Counted from the first letter of the stretch, positions 33,280 through 43,945 are shown. The stretch: 64,000 bases of DNA from Pictodentalium vernedei (GCA_031216915.1 CM062294.1:165867455-165931454), one strand, 5' to 3'. A program made the numbers and translations. The notes: generated by a model from the sequence alone, not told the origin.

Positions 33280-33755
33280 CAGGGCCGTTGAGGGGGGGTA
33301 GTAATACTGGGCATTATTGGTGGCTCTCCGATTTTCCCGAATTGCCTAAGAGCAGGATTATTTTACATGTGGGTCCTTTACAGCACGTCTATTTTGGACT
33401 TGCAGTGAATTAAGGACCCGCGCGTAAGAGAATCCTGCCTTAAGGCAATTAGCCAGAGTTAGGGAAAATCGGCGGGCCCCAATAATGCCGGGCCCCGGTT
33501 TCCAAAGCTACCGCTATATTTGTACATTCACAAAACCGGAATTTGCGGTTTTGTGAATGCACAATTATAATGTAAGTTTTGCTAATCTCGGTGTATTGCA
33601 GGCGCACCAAGCTACAAACTTTCACTTTCAGTTTTAGAGCCCTTTCCTGGAATCTAGTCGAACTTCGACTAGGATTCCAGGAAAGGCTTCAACAGTAACC
33701 AAGGACTCCGGATAATCCCTCCGCCGGGGCCCGGATTTTCTCCAGACGGCCCTAG
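33280..33755. repeat. Fold-back region with three hairpins (possible degenerate MITE)
   Basis: GGGCATTATTGG at 33309 faces CCAATAATGCC ending near 33490, with CGATTTTCCC paired to GGGAAAATCG inside. A second stem is CATTCACAAAACC..GGTTTTGTGAATG (33525-33559). A third, near-perfect 46-nt palindrome at 33641-33686 has CCTTTCCTGGAAT facing ATTCCAGGAAAGG. CAGGGCCGT at 33280 and ACGGCCCTAG ending at 33755 could be outer TIRs of a hAT-like MITE, but no clear target duplication flanks them. Confidence 0.45.
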
Positions 33756-35202
33756 TGGCAAGTGACTGATTTTATGCAACATTCAGTATGGTACTGCGCG
33801 ATATTGGGGAGTTGCAATTCCATTGCGTGTATGTATATGTAACTTTTTTGTTCTACATCAGAGTTTTCGAACACAAGCTGCTCGATAAGAACATCCTCTT
33901 ACGACACAGGTGTGAATATGCCTGGCCCGATGCAGTTTCCTTCAGGGATGCAGAAAATCACACACGATATCAACACATAAATTTATTTTTATCGCTGAAA
34001 TATGAACTTAACAGAGTTCAACAAACACAACTCAACTTCCAGCAGCAGTTTGTTTTGCCGGCCAGGGCGCCGGAGCTACGATGACAGAGGGGCAAATGTT
34101 CCTATTACCTTGCCGTCATGTAGGCGGGTGTCTGGGCAAATTCTATAGCTGTTACTATTTAAGTTGAATATCAACAGAAAAAGAAACAGGAAACAGACCC
34201 CAAATGAGATAGGACCATACTTATAGTTCAGTTTGATTCAAGACTGCGGAAGCTCCCAAATCCCTGGGTACCCGCTGTTGATGGAAATTATGTTAGTGGG
34301 CAATGGGGGTGGGGAGGGGGGGGGGGAGTGGTACTTTCTCATCGCGTTTGTCTTAAATACGGAACAAAATGTTCCAAATCTGAAAAGGGAACACATGTGC
34401 TCGTTTTACCATGGTCCAAAATTTAACCCAAAGTCCGCAATATAATTTTGAGGTTTGGTACATCCAAAGGACGTACTAAAACTAAAAAAACTGTATTATG
34501 AACTTTGGGTCTAACTTTAGACTAGTTTTACTGTAACTATATTCTGTGCTTATTATGATTAGTTGCAAACTTGTACATCTCAATAAAATAGATGGCAGCG
34601 TCGACAGAAATAGGTTGCTAGTTGTGATAGAACTTTTATCTTATCTAGTCAATGTGGTCGTACGGCTTGTGAACGCTATGTCAGAATTTGTCCTGTTGGG
34701 TACCCATAATTGGGGAAAAAAACGTGGGTGAGTATATTATACCCCCCCCCCCCCCCTAGCTCCGCTGTTCCTGGTCTTATTGAAACTTATTGGCTATTTT
34801 GGATACCAGTGCAGCGACGTTTGTGGTATTAACTAGAACCTATCAGTCGTAACGCCCCTTTGTTATTTCCCAGCAGAGCAGCAAGAGGTTGAGGTAACAA
34901 CCTAAATGTTCCAGTCAAGACTAAAGCGCACATGGCTGCTGGACCACTACATTTTTCGGGCAAATATGTGGAATGTGATCTGTTCTCATCGACCGGTTTT
35001 CCTCCTGGCGTCCCAATCGGCTTGCTGGGAATATTCGACCAAAACAAAAATGTCCTAACTATACATAAGACATTTTTCAACAAACTAAGCAAAAATTGAA
35101 ACAACGGAACAGCAATTAACTGCGGACTCTATAACGGAGTTTAAACACTGGAACGTGAAAATGTTGCGTATTGTAGACGAAGACAGAAGACAATGATAGG
35201 GA
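33756..35202. other. Non-coding left interior of the nested transposon
   Basis: No gene is recognised. It holds a G-rich run at 34306-34327 and a C17 run near 34743. Open frames of 60-98 codons here show no recognised motif and low-complexity composition, so they are not called. Confidence 0.5.
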
Positions 35203-35206
35203 TTAA

Positions 35207-35450
35207 CCCTTTACCCAAGGTTATAGCAAAAGCTACACAGCGCTTTTCACAAAAGTTGCCATTAAAATGATATTATGTATTCATTTTCTGTCTCAAAAAC
35301 ATAGCTTATGACCCCTCATTTGAAAGAGCCCGTTCTGCTCGTTCCAATAAGGGGGTCATCAGCTGTGTTTGTGAGACAAAAAATGAAAATTTTTAGTTAT
35401 TCAAGAAATTTGCAGACTTAGTGTCGTCTGCTATCCACGTTGGTAAAGGG
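35207..35450. mobile_element. 244-bp piggyBac-type MITE (TTAA target duplication)
   Basis: TTAA at 35203-35206 and 35451-35454 flanks an element beginning CCCTTTACCCAAGG and ending CCACGTTGGTAAAGGG. The TIR CCCTTTACC is perfect, and a second long inverted pair sits inside: TGTCTCAAAAACATAGCTTA near 35291 faces AGCTGTGTTTGTGAGACA ending near 35378. TTAA duplication plus CCC-starting termini are typical of piggyBac-related elements. It has no coding capacity and lies within the 5.2-kb transposon, the third nesting level here. Confidence 0.75.
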
Positions 35451-35454
35451 TTAA

Positions 35455-35888
35455 AAACCCACCTATCACTGAGCTTTCGGCCACTATCTTGCGTTGCCTT
35501 TGTCAACGATGCTTATATGATCGATGCAGCATCGAAAAAATAGCCATGTTACTATCAGTTTCAGGGAAAGTGTGCCATTGATCTATCAAGCTATCAAGAA
35601 GTTACTTCATCTTTCCAAACTGATCGGAGCTTTATCATGAACGCCAGTGACGCAAACATCTTGAACATTTAAACATGTTTCAATAAGGAATCGCATATGA
35701 TTGCCTTCAAGCTACAGTGGAAATTAAAAGTATAAAGGTGGCAATCTTGTACCCAACAAGCAAAGTTTTCGTGAAAGTGTTTCACATAATTCCAATATGT
35801 TATGATCAACTGCAAAGTTCTGCAAAACAAAACGAAAGAGTTGGTTGTGACTTTAGACAATTCTGACTAACACCGAACGAGAAGACAG
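35455..35888. other. Non-coding stretch between the MITE and the transposase-like gene
   Basis: AT-rich sequence downstream (minus sense) of the transposase-like gene; it would be its 3' UTR or terminal spacer. No gene or repeat is recognised. Confidence 0.5.
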
Positions 35889-37035
35889 TTACTTCTTTAC
35901 CCGGAAAATGACCTCATAGTATTCTTTATCGATTGATGGCATCCATTTCATCATGCTTTTAATGTCAGTGACCTTTTCCTTTGGTAGCTTTTTACATTTT
36001 TTGATCACCCGCACTGGCGGGAGGTCGTGAACCTGTTGCCGTCTGCTTGTGGCTGTCAAATTAACATCAACAAAATCAGAGCTGGCGAAACTCGTTTTAT
36101 AGGCACATTTGTTGGGCTTGTCTGCTTCCACAACTAAATGTTTAACCCGTGTAAATGGGATTTTACAGAATTTAAGGTGTTTAGATGCATTTTGGAAATC
36201 ATAAAAATTATCTGACCTCATCTGCACAATTCGAGTTGATTTGGGTCTAAGATTCGAAAGCAGTCTTACTAAACCAAGAGGGCTGAACACTTCTGTTAGA
36301 TTGAAGGCTCTCTGATTATGACAGTGTATATTGTCAACCTCCTGGACACATGAGTGTCCCGGAGTTGAAAATTTCTGTTCAATAAATAGGATGGGTTTGT
36401 AAGAAACTTTTGAGCGCCATTGTCATGTGTGAATTGCGATTTTGGGGTACACAGGAGTCTGACCACAGGAAAAGTGTATTAGTTGATGGAAAATCTTGAA
36501 CGATATGGTCAAGAAGTACAACCACCGAACTCGCAATAGCATTGCCATCTTTCCCAGTCAGGTGTTCACCCCATATTGCCTGATAGGCAGTTTTATTTTT
36601 TGAACAATGCGCAGTTAAGTTGAAAACACTGAGCTTTCTTTTGTAGTAAAAGTTTGAGACGTTTGATTTGGGTAGTGTAATGACGTTTTCCATATCGAAT
36701 GCAACGACTAACCGATCTTTACAGGCACGATCACGGTTGCGCTGCTCGCGAGTGTTTTGCTTATCATTTTAATGCGCCAAATAGCGCGACATGAGACTTT
36801 CCGGAACATTCCCAGTATTAGACTGGACGACTTTCAGTTCCTCGCAGACATCACAATTGTCTTTTTTAGGAACGTGGAAACCTAGATTAAATTCTGTATT
36901 GAACTGCGGAAAATAATTTCTCGGAACACCATTCAGAAAACAAACTGTACATTTTGTACAATGCTTGGAGTGGAATTCCTCTAAAATGGGCAGCATTTGG
37001 TATAAATGATTGACTAAACTTGACTTTATCCCCAC
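35889..37035 (-). pseudogene. Decayed transposase-like gene of the nested transposon (DUF7869-type)
   Basis: Read on the minus strand the parts come in one order. 37035-36769 carries F-N-T-E-F-N-L-G-F-H..K-K-D-N-C-D-V-C-E with upstream C-T-K-C. After an in-frame stop at about 36769, the same frame continues through V-V-A-F-D-M-E-N-V, Y-Y-K-R-K-L-S-V-F-N-L and L-W-S-D-S-C..Q-N-R-N (near 36460). A frame change leads to T-P-G-H-S-C-V-Q-E-V-D near 36335, then a C-terminal part ending in a Lys-rich tail at 35889. This order matches, from memory, a widespread uncharacterised animal protein family (I believe DUF7869). Asp in F-D-M-E, Asp in W-S-D-S and the acidic Q-E-V-D could be a DDE/D triad. At least one stop and one frameshift show it is inactive. 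Confidence 0.7.
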
Positions 37036-37875
37036 ATTTTGTCACGATTAGAAATTGTGCATTAATATGTGGCATCAAACACCAATAAATAAATGACACC
37101 GGGAATGTTCCGTTGGCCAACTAATACCCCAAAGCCCGCTTGTTCGATTTTCACATAACAAGTCCTTTGCACTGACGACTTCCTGGGAGAGCCCATTTAG
37201 GTAGGCCTACCACATTTTAACACAAATTCGAGGGGGCGGGTGTTATCTGCACAAAACAGGCGCGTAACAACGAAAACATATTGGTTGGGGGGGGGGGACT
37301 ATCAAGGCGTATCCACAGAAGGTGCCAATTATGCTGGCAGTATGATAGCGAGCCGTGCAGCGGGGAGGTGGGGGATGAGCACGAGGGAGGGTATCCCCTT
37401 TCGGCAGTGGGGGATCTTCCCCCGGGAAATCTTTGAAATATAAGGACCAAAACTCCTTTCTCAGCGATTCTGGGACTGTTGTGACCGACTCCTCGGGTGA
37501 GGGCTGCTGGACACTTCAAATTTGAATCCCTGATCCTTTTGTTATCAGACCTGCTTCTAAATTTATCTGTTTTGTCCACTCCTTCTTTTGTGCTTTGTAT
37601 TGGACTGACTTCAAACAACGCCAAGAGTTTAATCGGGCCCATTCGTTTTTTGGCAGGGTGGGGTATCCCGACCCCCCACCCCCCACCCCCCACCCCCCCA
37701 CCCCGTTTTTTGAATGGAGTTCCACGCGTTCTTTGTAATAGTTTATGAGTAGAATTGAGCGACAAAACGTCAAAATTTTAGACTTTACCTCATAGCTGTT
37801 GTTTTCTCAACATTCAAAGGTAGCCATTCGTCAAACTTTGGTCACATGATACTTTTTGGACTTTCTATTGGTTCA
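37036..37875. other. Right interior of the nested transposon, upstream of its gene
   Basis: This part may hold the gene's 5' end or promoter but no coding frame continues convincingly. It has a G11 run near 37287 and a (CCCCCCA)n tract at about 37672-37703. The open frames reading through that tract on both strands are low-complexity artefacts. Confidence 0.5.
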
Positions 37876-38184
37876 GGAGATAGAACCCTCTGGATCGAAC
37901 AAAAACAACTATTTTGGAGATAGAACCTTTTTGCATTGCATTTTACGCTGATTCTAGCAACCAGGGGCATGGTAGGACCAGCTAAATCGATAGAAAATCA
38001 CCCAACGATTCGATGACACCAATATCTCATTTTCGCGCCAAAATGGAGATAGAACCTTCTGGTTCTCACACGACGACATGTAAAGCCTATCTCTTCTTTT
38101 CTCCTGGAGAGGATATTCTATTATACACAATTGAGCTTATTGGATTTTCCTTTATGTCCTAGGCCCTCCAGCCTATTTACTCTT

Positions 38185-38273
38185 CAGCTAAGTCTGGGTC
38201 ATTGGTACAGTATAAAAATGTTAAAAAATTTATAGTAATTTATATATTTTTTATACTTACCAATGACCCAGAC
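38185..38273 (+). repeat. Internal complementary region of DIRS-B1
   Basis: The first part, CAGCTAAGTCTGGGTCAT to AAAAAT, is the reverse complement of the left end (26234 onward). The second part, GTTAAAAAATTT to CCCAGAC, is the reverse complement of the right end (about 38521-38574). The sequence therefore equals the inverted junction of the circularised element. Confidence 0.82.
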
Positions 38274-38350
38274 GGGGATGGCCCTCCCATGAGTTGGGAA
38301 CTCATACCTCCCCGCTGAGTACATAACACTTACCAGGCACTGGTTGTAAG

Positions 38351-38574
38351 AATGATAATTGGCGCCAATTTCGGGACCTCCTTGACACTGCGCATGCGCA
38401 GAGGAGTAAATGTATGGAGGACCATATAGGACATGTATTTTTCGGTTTTTGATGCAAATTTTGGGGATTGGGGGCAAAATTTGTGTTTGGCCCTGAATTA
38501 ATGAGTTTAGCACCAGCTAAGTCTGGGTCATTGGTAAGTATAAAAAATATATAAATTACTATAAATTTTTTAAC
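38351..38574 (+). repeat. Right inverted terminal repeat of DIRS-B1
   Basis: Inverted partner of 26234-26449. It carries the palindromes TTGGCGCCAA near 38360 and TGCGCATGCGCA at 38389-38400, and ends TTTTTTAAC at 38574, the same final bases as B0 (777), B2 (50954) and B3 (57118). Confidence 0.82.
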
Positions 38575-39294
38575 TTTTCAACACATCTTTTATAAAATTC
38601 TATTGTTTCACAAGGAAATTAACCCAACCAATAAATTGGAAATTTTTTATTGTTTTCAACTCTGATCCCATAATCATATCTATTGAACATGTTGATTTAC
38701 ACAGTATACTTTAAATCAAGGATTTCATTTTCTCCTTACTATTTTCACTACTCATTTGTGTTCCTCGTGTTGTTTCCTGATTTCATCAACTTTTTTATTT
38801 TCTGACAAAACAATCACCTTTTTTAAAATTCATATTTTCTTTTGCTGCAATATAGCCTAAGATGTTTATATGGCATTAAGCACCAACAAATAAATGAATA
38901 AATAGCCCAAAACTGGATATGGTAACTTGGTTCATCTAAAAAGAGGCAGTTAAATACAACTGTTACTAAAACCTGGTCTCCCCCTCAGACAGTGATTCCA
39001 CTGTCTCTTCATGTACAGAAAATCAGAACTTGTTTCTGTATTAATACTCTTAATTATGAAAACTCTGGTTTGAGGAGACTGAACAGAACTGGATATTATT
39101 AAGCCAAGGTAGCCACTGATTTTTTTAAATGGCGAAGTTTGTCGTATGTGCATTTTACACTGAAATCACTCATAGTACTGAAGCAAAGAAATCTGGTAAT
39201 ATCTGTTATACTGCTGACAGATACAAAAGCCAAGGACTTCTAGTCTGTTATTCATTGATACAAAAGCCAGTCACCTTCACACTTAGCCCTCACA
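38575..39294. other. Unassigned AT-rich sequence right of DIRS-B1
   Basis: No gene, RNA or repeat is recognised. Host flanking sequence or an older decayed element are both possible. Confidence 0.45.
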
Positions 39295-40090
39295 AACAAC
39301 ATCATTGGGGTTGTGGAGAACAACTGCCAACCTGATGTGCAAGGGAGTAGGAATATTTGAAAGAACAGACATCACTATTTTCCCAATCAGGATCACTGGG
39401 TTTGTGCGATCAAGCTTTGTGGATAAATATCCAAGGAAATCCAACAGTGTTTCGCTAACACATGATATAGCCTTCTTGCTGTATTTCGACTTGTCTTTTG
39501 CTATTTCGCTAACTTCCTGTTTGTTTTTTTCAAAGACTTCATAGTTACTTGATCATCGCTCCTGGTTTCATCAACAATGTGCAAGACTGACCCAACATGT
39601 TTTCACATTGCAAGAATGGTCGCAATACAAGTGGAAGAGAGTGCAATGAGTTCGTCACCAAACATTTCAGTTAGCTTAGATATGAGGACTCTGCGATACA
39701 GGCTTGTCCCACCATGCTCCAAATAGTTTCTATGGATATCAACAGAACTCCAACTCATGGACTGATCTGATTTCATGAAGTCCACTACTGCTTGCAGAGC
39801 AATGTCTGCAGGACATTCCTTCTCAGATGTTTTGGCCATGGTCACAGTTCGATCTGTCATAAAAGATTGCTGACACGTAGTATGGTAGCATGCATGCAGA
39901 TTGCTCAGTGTTCCACTTATACAGACCCTAACCTGTTCTGACTTTTCGTCAGCCCTCTCAGCACATATTCAAAGTATGTCATTGTTTTTGCATCACCAGT
40001 TTGTTCTACTTGCCTAAACATGTAGAAGGGCCTACACCTTGAAGGACTGAGTTCGTCACAATCTATTGCGCATTTGACGCCTCAAAATAA
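39295..40090 (-). pseudogene. Decayed coding remnant of an uncharacterised protein
   Basis: On the minus strand three adjoining segments give protein-like sequence. 40060-39910 reads L-S-P-S-R-C-R-P-F-Y-M-F-R-Q-V-E-Q and ends at a stop near 39910. 39860-39603 reads A-K-T-S-E-K-E-C-P-A-D-I-A-L and G-G-T-S-L-Y-R-R, then F-G-D-E-L-I-A-L-S-S. After a stop and a frame change, 39545-39295 reads C-V-S-E-T-L-L-D-F-L-G-Y-L-S and N-P-V-I-L-I-G-K-I. The last block resembles uncharacterised multi-copy proteins I recall from cnidarian and mollusc genomes (pattern S-x-T-L-L-D-L-L..L..I-G). Upstream sequence to 40473 is open but unrecognised. It may be a transposon-associated gene or a dead host paralogue; function unknown. 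Confidence 0.5.
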
Positions 40091-40479
40091 GCAATCAGTT
40101 CAAAAACAAAATGGTTTTGTATCCAAAGGCCTAGACATCTTAGGGGGTGGTGCATTGGTCTCATGCTACTGTGCAACATCTGTCTGTTACTTTCAAGCCC
40201 TTGATAACTGCCCTGGGTGCAAATACTAATCGGTGCATAATCTATGAGCATCAGGGACGAGTTGGTTATCAGCTTCCAATTGTGCACGCAAATCAGCCTG
40301 TCACCATAAACTTCACTGTTAGCTATGATTTTCTTCACCCTTGTCTCAAGAATTTTGACAAAACGGTTACTGGATTGAGTATATTGGTATACATCTGCAA
40401 AGAAACAATTGGACATGGTGATAAGTTTCTGACAGACTTCAAGGAACGAAAAACAGAAAGGAAATAAATTCAATGCACA

Positions 40480-41134
40480 GAGAACAAAATAGAAAAGAAA
40501 GGCAATATGCCTATAGACCCTTAGCTGGGAAGAACAAATAATAAAGTAAGAAAGCTAAAAATACAGATATATCACTTAGAACATTGGTATAACTTTCACA
40601 GTGGAAGTGATAAAATTGTATGGACGGCCGCGAAAACATGTGTGCATAGGTTGAGTGATCAAACGGCACTGACTATCAGCGGTATGTGACTTCAAATAGC
40701 GTGCGATGCCACCAGTTCATGAAAATCACCAACACTCGTTATTTTACATTGTGTATCCAAACACAGTGAAACATGAAACATCTTTGAAATCCTAAAGTTA
40801 CTCACAGCTGATCAGGACATGATATAAATGGGTGAAATCATGATAGATAGCTGTAATACATTCTTCATAAAGCTAAAACATGGTTGGATGATGTTGATGA
40901 GGGATGTCTCAAACTATTCAAAACCACAAAGAAAAAAACACACATCCTCTAAAAATTGACTTTTAGCACCCAGACTTGTAAATGATATGATAAAGAAACT
41001 TAAATTGCAATAAAATGTTCAGGCACAAATGTTCACTCAAAAATCCAGGAGTGTCCAATAAATTCAAATAAACCACTTCAAAAATTGAATTGAAAGTAAT
41101 GGTGAACAAGTATTTGCTACACAGATACACTTTT
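40480..41134. other. Unassigned AT-rich sequence
   Basis: Nothing recognisable is seen; only short frames occur. It ends at a T run (41131-41135) that is the probable insertion point of the following composite repeat. Confidence 0.45.
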
Positions 41135-43661
41135 TAGCTCACCTGACTTTCAGTCAGGAGAGCTATAGTGATCACTCACCGTCCGTCGTCCTGCGTCCGT
41201 CGTCCGTCGTCCGTGAACATGGTGTTTGCGTCTTCTCCTCCCAAACCGCTGAACCAATTTAATTGATCTTGGAGATAATAGTTTGTTATGACATCGCAAT
41301 TTGATTTTGTTCAAATCAAGTTGCCCCACCCGTGGGTAGGGCCACACCCAAAAAGTGTGCTGAAATCTTAAAAAATCTTCTTCTCATGAACCAGCAGTAG
41401 CAGAGACTTGATATTTGGTGTGCAGCTTCCTTTTGAGGTGTAGACTCAGATTTGTTCAAGAGAAGTTTGTGGGGCTATACTTGGCGTCGTTATGGGAGGG
41501 GCAAAATTTTTGGCCCCGCCCAAAATTTCTATTTTCCAAACCGAGAGGCTGATTTGAACCAAATTTTATGTGAGGGCTTATTGGGTCATAAGTAACTAAT
41601 TTATGCTGATTTTTTTTTTCCCGTAGCCCCATGGGAACCGCAGGAGCTAAAAATAGAAAAAAATTAAAACGCCCATATCTCCAAAACTGCACGGCACCGA
41701 GAATTTTTATTTGGTGTGAAGCTTCCTTAGGACCAACAGAAAGAATTGGTAAAAAAAAATTGCCATCGGTTTTATCATAGGGTACAGTTTCGGGACATTG
41801 AAAAAGTGCTGAGTCAGCACTTTTTAACACTGTAGGCAATGGGAAAAACATTAAAAAATCTTCTCCAGATCCAGCAGGCAGAATCTTTTGATATTTGGTA
41901 TGCAACATTGTAGGGTGGATCTGATTCAAGTTTGTTCAAATCGGCCCCCTGGGTTCATATGTGGGCTCAGTATAGGAGCCCGATTTCAATCTTAGTGCAA
42001 TTCAGGCAAATTTCTTAAAAAATCTTCTTCTCCAGACCGAGCAGGCAGAATCTTTTGATATTTGGTATGCAACATTGTGGGGTGGATCTGATTCAAGTTT
42101 GTTCAAATCGGCTCCCTAAATTCATATTTGGGTTCACTATAGAAGCTCGAATTCGAACTTAGTGCATTTCAGGCAAATTTCTTCAAAAATCTTCTTCACC
42201 AGATCCAGCAGACAGAATCTTTTGATATTTGGTATGCAACATTGTGGGGTGGATCTGATTCAAGTTTGTTCAAATCGGCTCCCTAGATTCATATTTGGGC
42301 TCACTATAGAAGCCCAAATTCGAACTTAGTGCATTTCAGGCAAATTTCTGAAAAAAATCTTCTGCTCCAGATCCAGCAGGCAGAATCTTTTGATATTTGG
42401 TATGCAACATTGTGGGGTGGATCTGATTCAAGTTTGTTCAAATCGGCTCCCTAGATTCGTATTTGGGCTCACTATAGAAGCTCGAATTCGAACTTAGTGC
42501 ATTTCAGGTAAATTTCTTTAAAAATCTTCTTCTCCAGATCCAGCAGGCAGACTCTTTTCATATTTGGTAAGCAACATTGTGAGGCGGATCTGATTCAAGT
42601 TTGTTCAAATCGCCCCCCCTCCCCCTGGGTTTATATTTGGGCTCAGTATAGGAGCCCAAATTTGAACTTAGTGCATTTCAGGCAAATTTCTTCAAAAATC
42701 TTCTTCTCCAAATCCAGCAGGCAGAATCTTTTGATATTTGGTATGCAACATTGTGGGGTGGATCTGATTCAAATTGGCTCCCTAGATTCATATTTGGGTT
42801 CACTATAGAAGCTCGAATTCGAACTTAGTGTATTTCAGGCAAATTTCTTCAAAAATCTTCTTCTCCAGATCCAGCAGTCAGAATCTTTTGATATTTGGTA
42901 TGCAACATTGTGGGGTGGATCTGATTCAAGTTTGTTCAAATCGGCTCCCTGGGTTTATATTTGGGCTCAGTATAGGAGCCCAAATTTGAACTTAGTGCAT
43001 TTCAGGCAAATTTCTTTGAAAATCTTCTTCTCAAGATTCAGCAGGCAGAATCTTTTGATATTGGGTATGCACCATGCTTAGGGGGGTGAGATTCAAGTTT
43101 GTCCAAGCCAAGTCCCTGGGTTCATATTTGGGCTCACTGTGGTAGCCCAAATTATAACTTAGTTGAAAATGAGGAATTTTCTTTAAAAATCTTCTTCAGA
43201 ATGTTTTGATATTTGGTGTGCAGCATCCTTAGGGGGTGAGATTCAAGTTTGTTCAAGCCATGTCCCTAGGTCCATATTTGGACTCCCTGTGGGAGCTTGA
43301 ATTTTAACTTAGTTCAAAATGATGAATTTTCTTTAAAAAATCTTCTTCTTCAGATCCTGCAGTCGGAATGTTTTGATATTTGGTGTGCAGCATCCTTAGG
43401 GGGATGAGATTCAAGTTTGTTAAAGCCAAGTCCCTGAGTTCATATATGGGCTCCCTGTGGGAGCCTGAATTATGACTTAGTTCAATATGAGGAATATTCA
43501 TTAAAAATCTTTTTTTTTTAGATCCACTGGTTAGAATCTTTGGATATTTGGTATAAGCTTTTCTTAGGAGGAGTAGATGCAACTTGTTGAAATCAATTCT
43601 CTGGGTTGATATTTAGGCTACCATGTCAGGTGAGTGCCCTCAGGCTCCTTGGGGCCTCTTG
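41135..43661 (+). mobile_element. Helentron-like composite repeat (hairpin, GTCC microsatellite, ~12 core repeats)
   Basis: It starts with a 29-nt hairpin (41136-41164, AGCTCACCTGAC..GTCAGGAGAGCT), followed by a (GTCCGTC)n tract near 41180-41214. About 12 to 13 core repeats of 165-168 bp follow, marked by GATATTTGGTATGCAACATT. Near the end, GTCAGGTGAG (43625-43634) is the inverse of CTCACCTGAC at 41138-41147 and is followed by a short hairpin (AGGCTCC..GGGGCCT) and CTTG. A 5' inverted motif, its subterminal 3' copy, a 3' hairpin and insertion at T are the published pattern of Helentron-derived non-autonomous elements; centrally repeated mollusc elements (pearl type) look the same. No protein is encoded. 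Confidence 0.65.
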
Positions 43662-43945
43662 GTGTTTATGTTGACAACGGTTACTTCTGATAGTGATTAC
43701 TTGTCTTCTGCTTAGTTCAATTCATAGCAGGATACATTAATATTGTCCGTAAGTGTTACATTAATTTTTTGAAATGGTTTAAAAAATTTTGTCCACACTT
43801 AGGCTTTTTTGGGATCCATTTGGGCTCATCGTTCCCATTGGGAATTTTTTCTTTTTGAATTATTTTTTCGAAATGTTATAATGGATTATTTTATTATGTA
43901 TCTTTGTTTTCAAGGTTTGGTGCGAGTACTATGACTGTTTGTAAT
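43662..43945 (+). mobile_element. DIRS-B3, 5' leader fragment left of the B2 insertion
   Basis: The segment matches the leaders of B1 (27025-27335) and B2 (44715-45020), up to TGCGAGTACTATGACTGTTTG. The next bases of that leader, TTTCACAATG, reappear at 50955 after B2, which shows one interrupted copy. Its own left ITR is missing; the junction with the composite repeat at about 43661 truncates it. Confidence 0.85.

Larger units (their letters stand above)
32862..38075 (-). mobile_element. 5.2-kb TIR DNA transposon with transposase-like gene, nested in DIRS-B1
   Basis: The ends match as inverted repeats over 31 bp with 3 mismatches (32862-32892 and 38045-38075; outermost CGTCGCGTGAGAACCA and its partner). 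ACAT flanks both sides (32858-32861, 38076-38079), and removing the element restores the AGATACATGTAAAG seen at 272-285 and 56411-56424. A 2-bp CA duplication with one extra base in each TIR is equally consistent. It carries a broken minus-strand gene at 35889-37035. Subterminal GGAGATAGAAC motifs occur three times near each end. The 4-bp duplication recalls Sola-type elements, but family membership is unproven. Confidence 0.88.
26234..38574 (+). mobile_element. DIRS-like retrotransposon, family B, copy B1 (full length, with nested insertion)
   Basis: Ends are set by the inverted terminal repeats (26234-26449 and 38351-38574) and confirmed by the internal complementary region, which equals the two ends joined and inverted. 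Removing the 5214-bp transposon and its 4-bp duplication leaves 7123 bp. Order: left ITR, ~900-bp leader, gag, RT/RNase H, tyrosine recombinase, 3' UTR with G tract, ICR, right ITR. No flanking target duplication is seen, as expected for integration by tyrosine recombinase. Gag carries several frameshifts and the recombinase a nonsense codon, so it is inactive. Confidence 0.9.

Noticed and set aside
34233..35104. Short frames on both strands in the left interior of the 5.2-kb transposon
   Set aside because: No recognised motif, not in the order of the transposase-like gene and partly on the opposite strand.
37217..37773. 182-codon minus-strand and 83-codon plus-strand frames
   Set aside because: Both run through the (CCCCCCA)n tract and G runs, low complexity, no motif, and lie in the non-coding part of the nested transposon.
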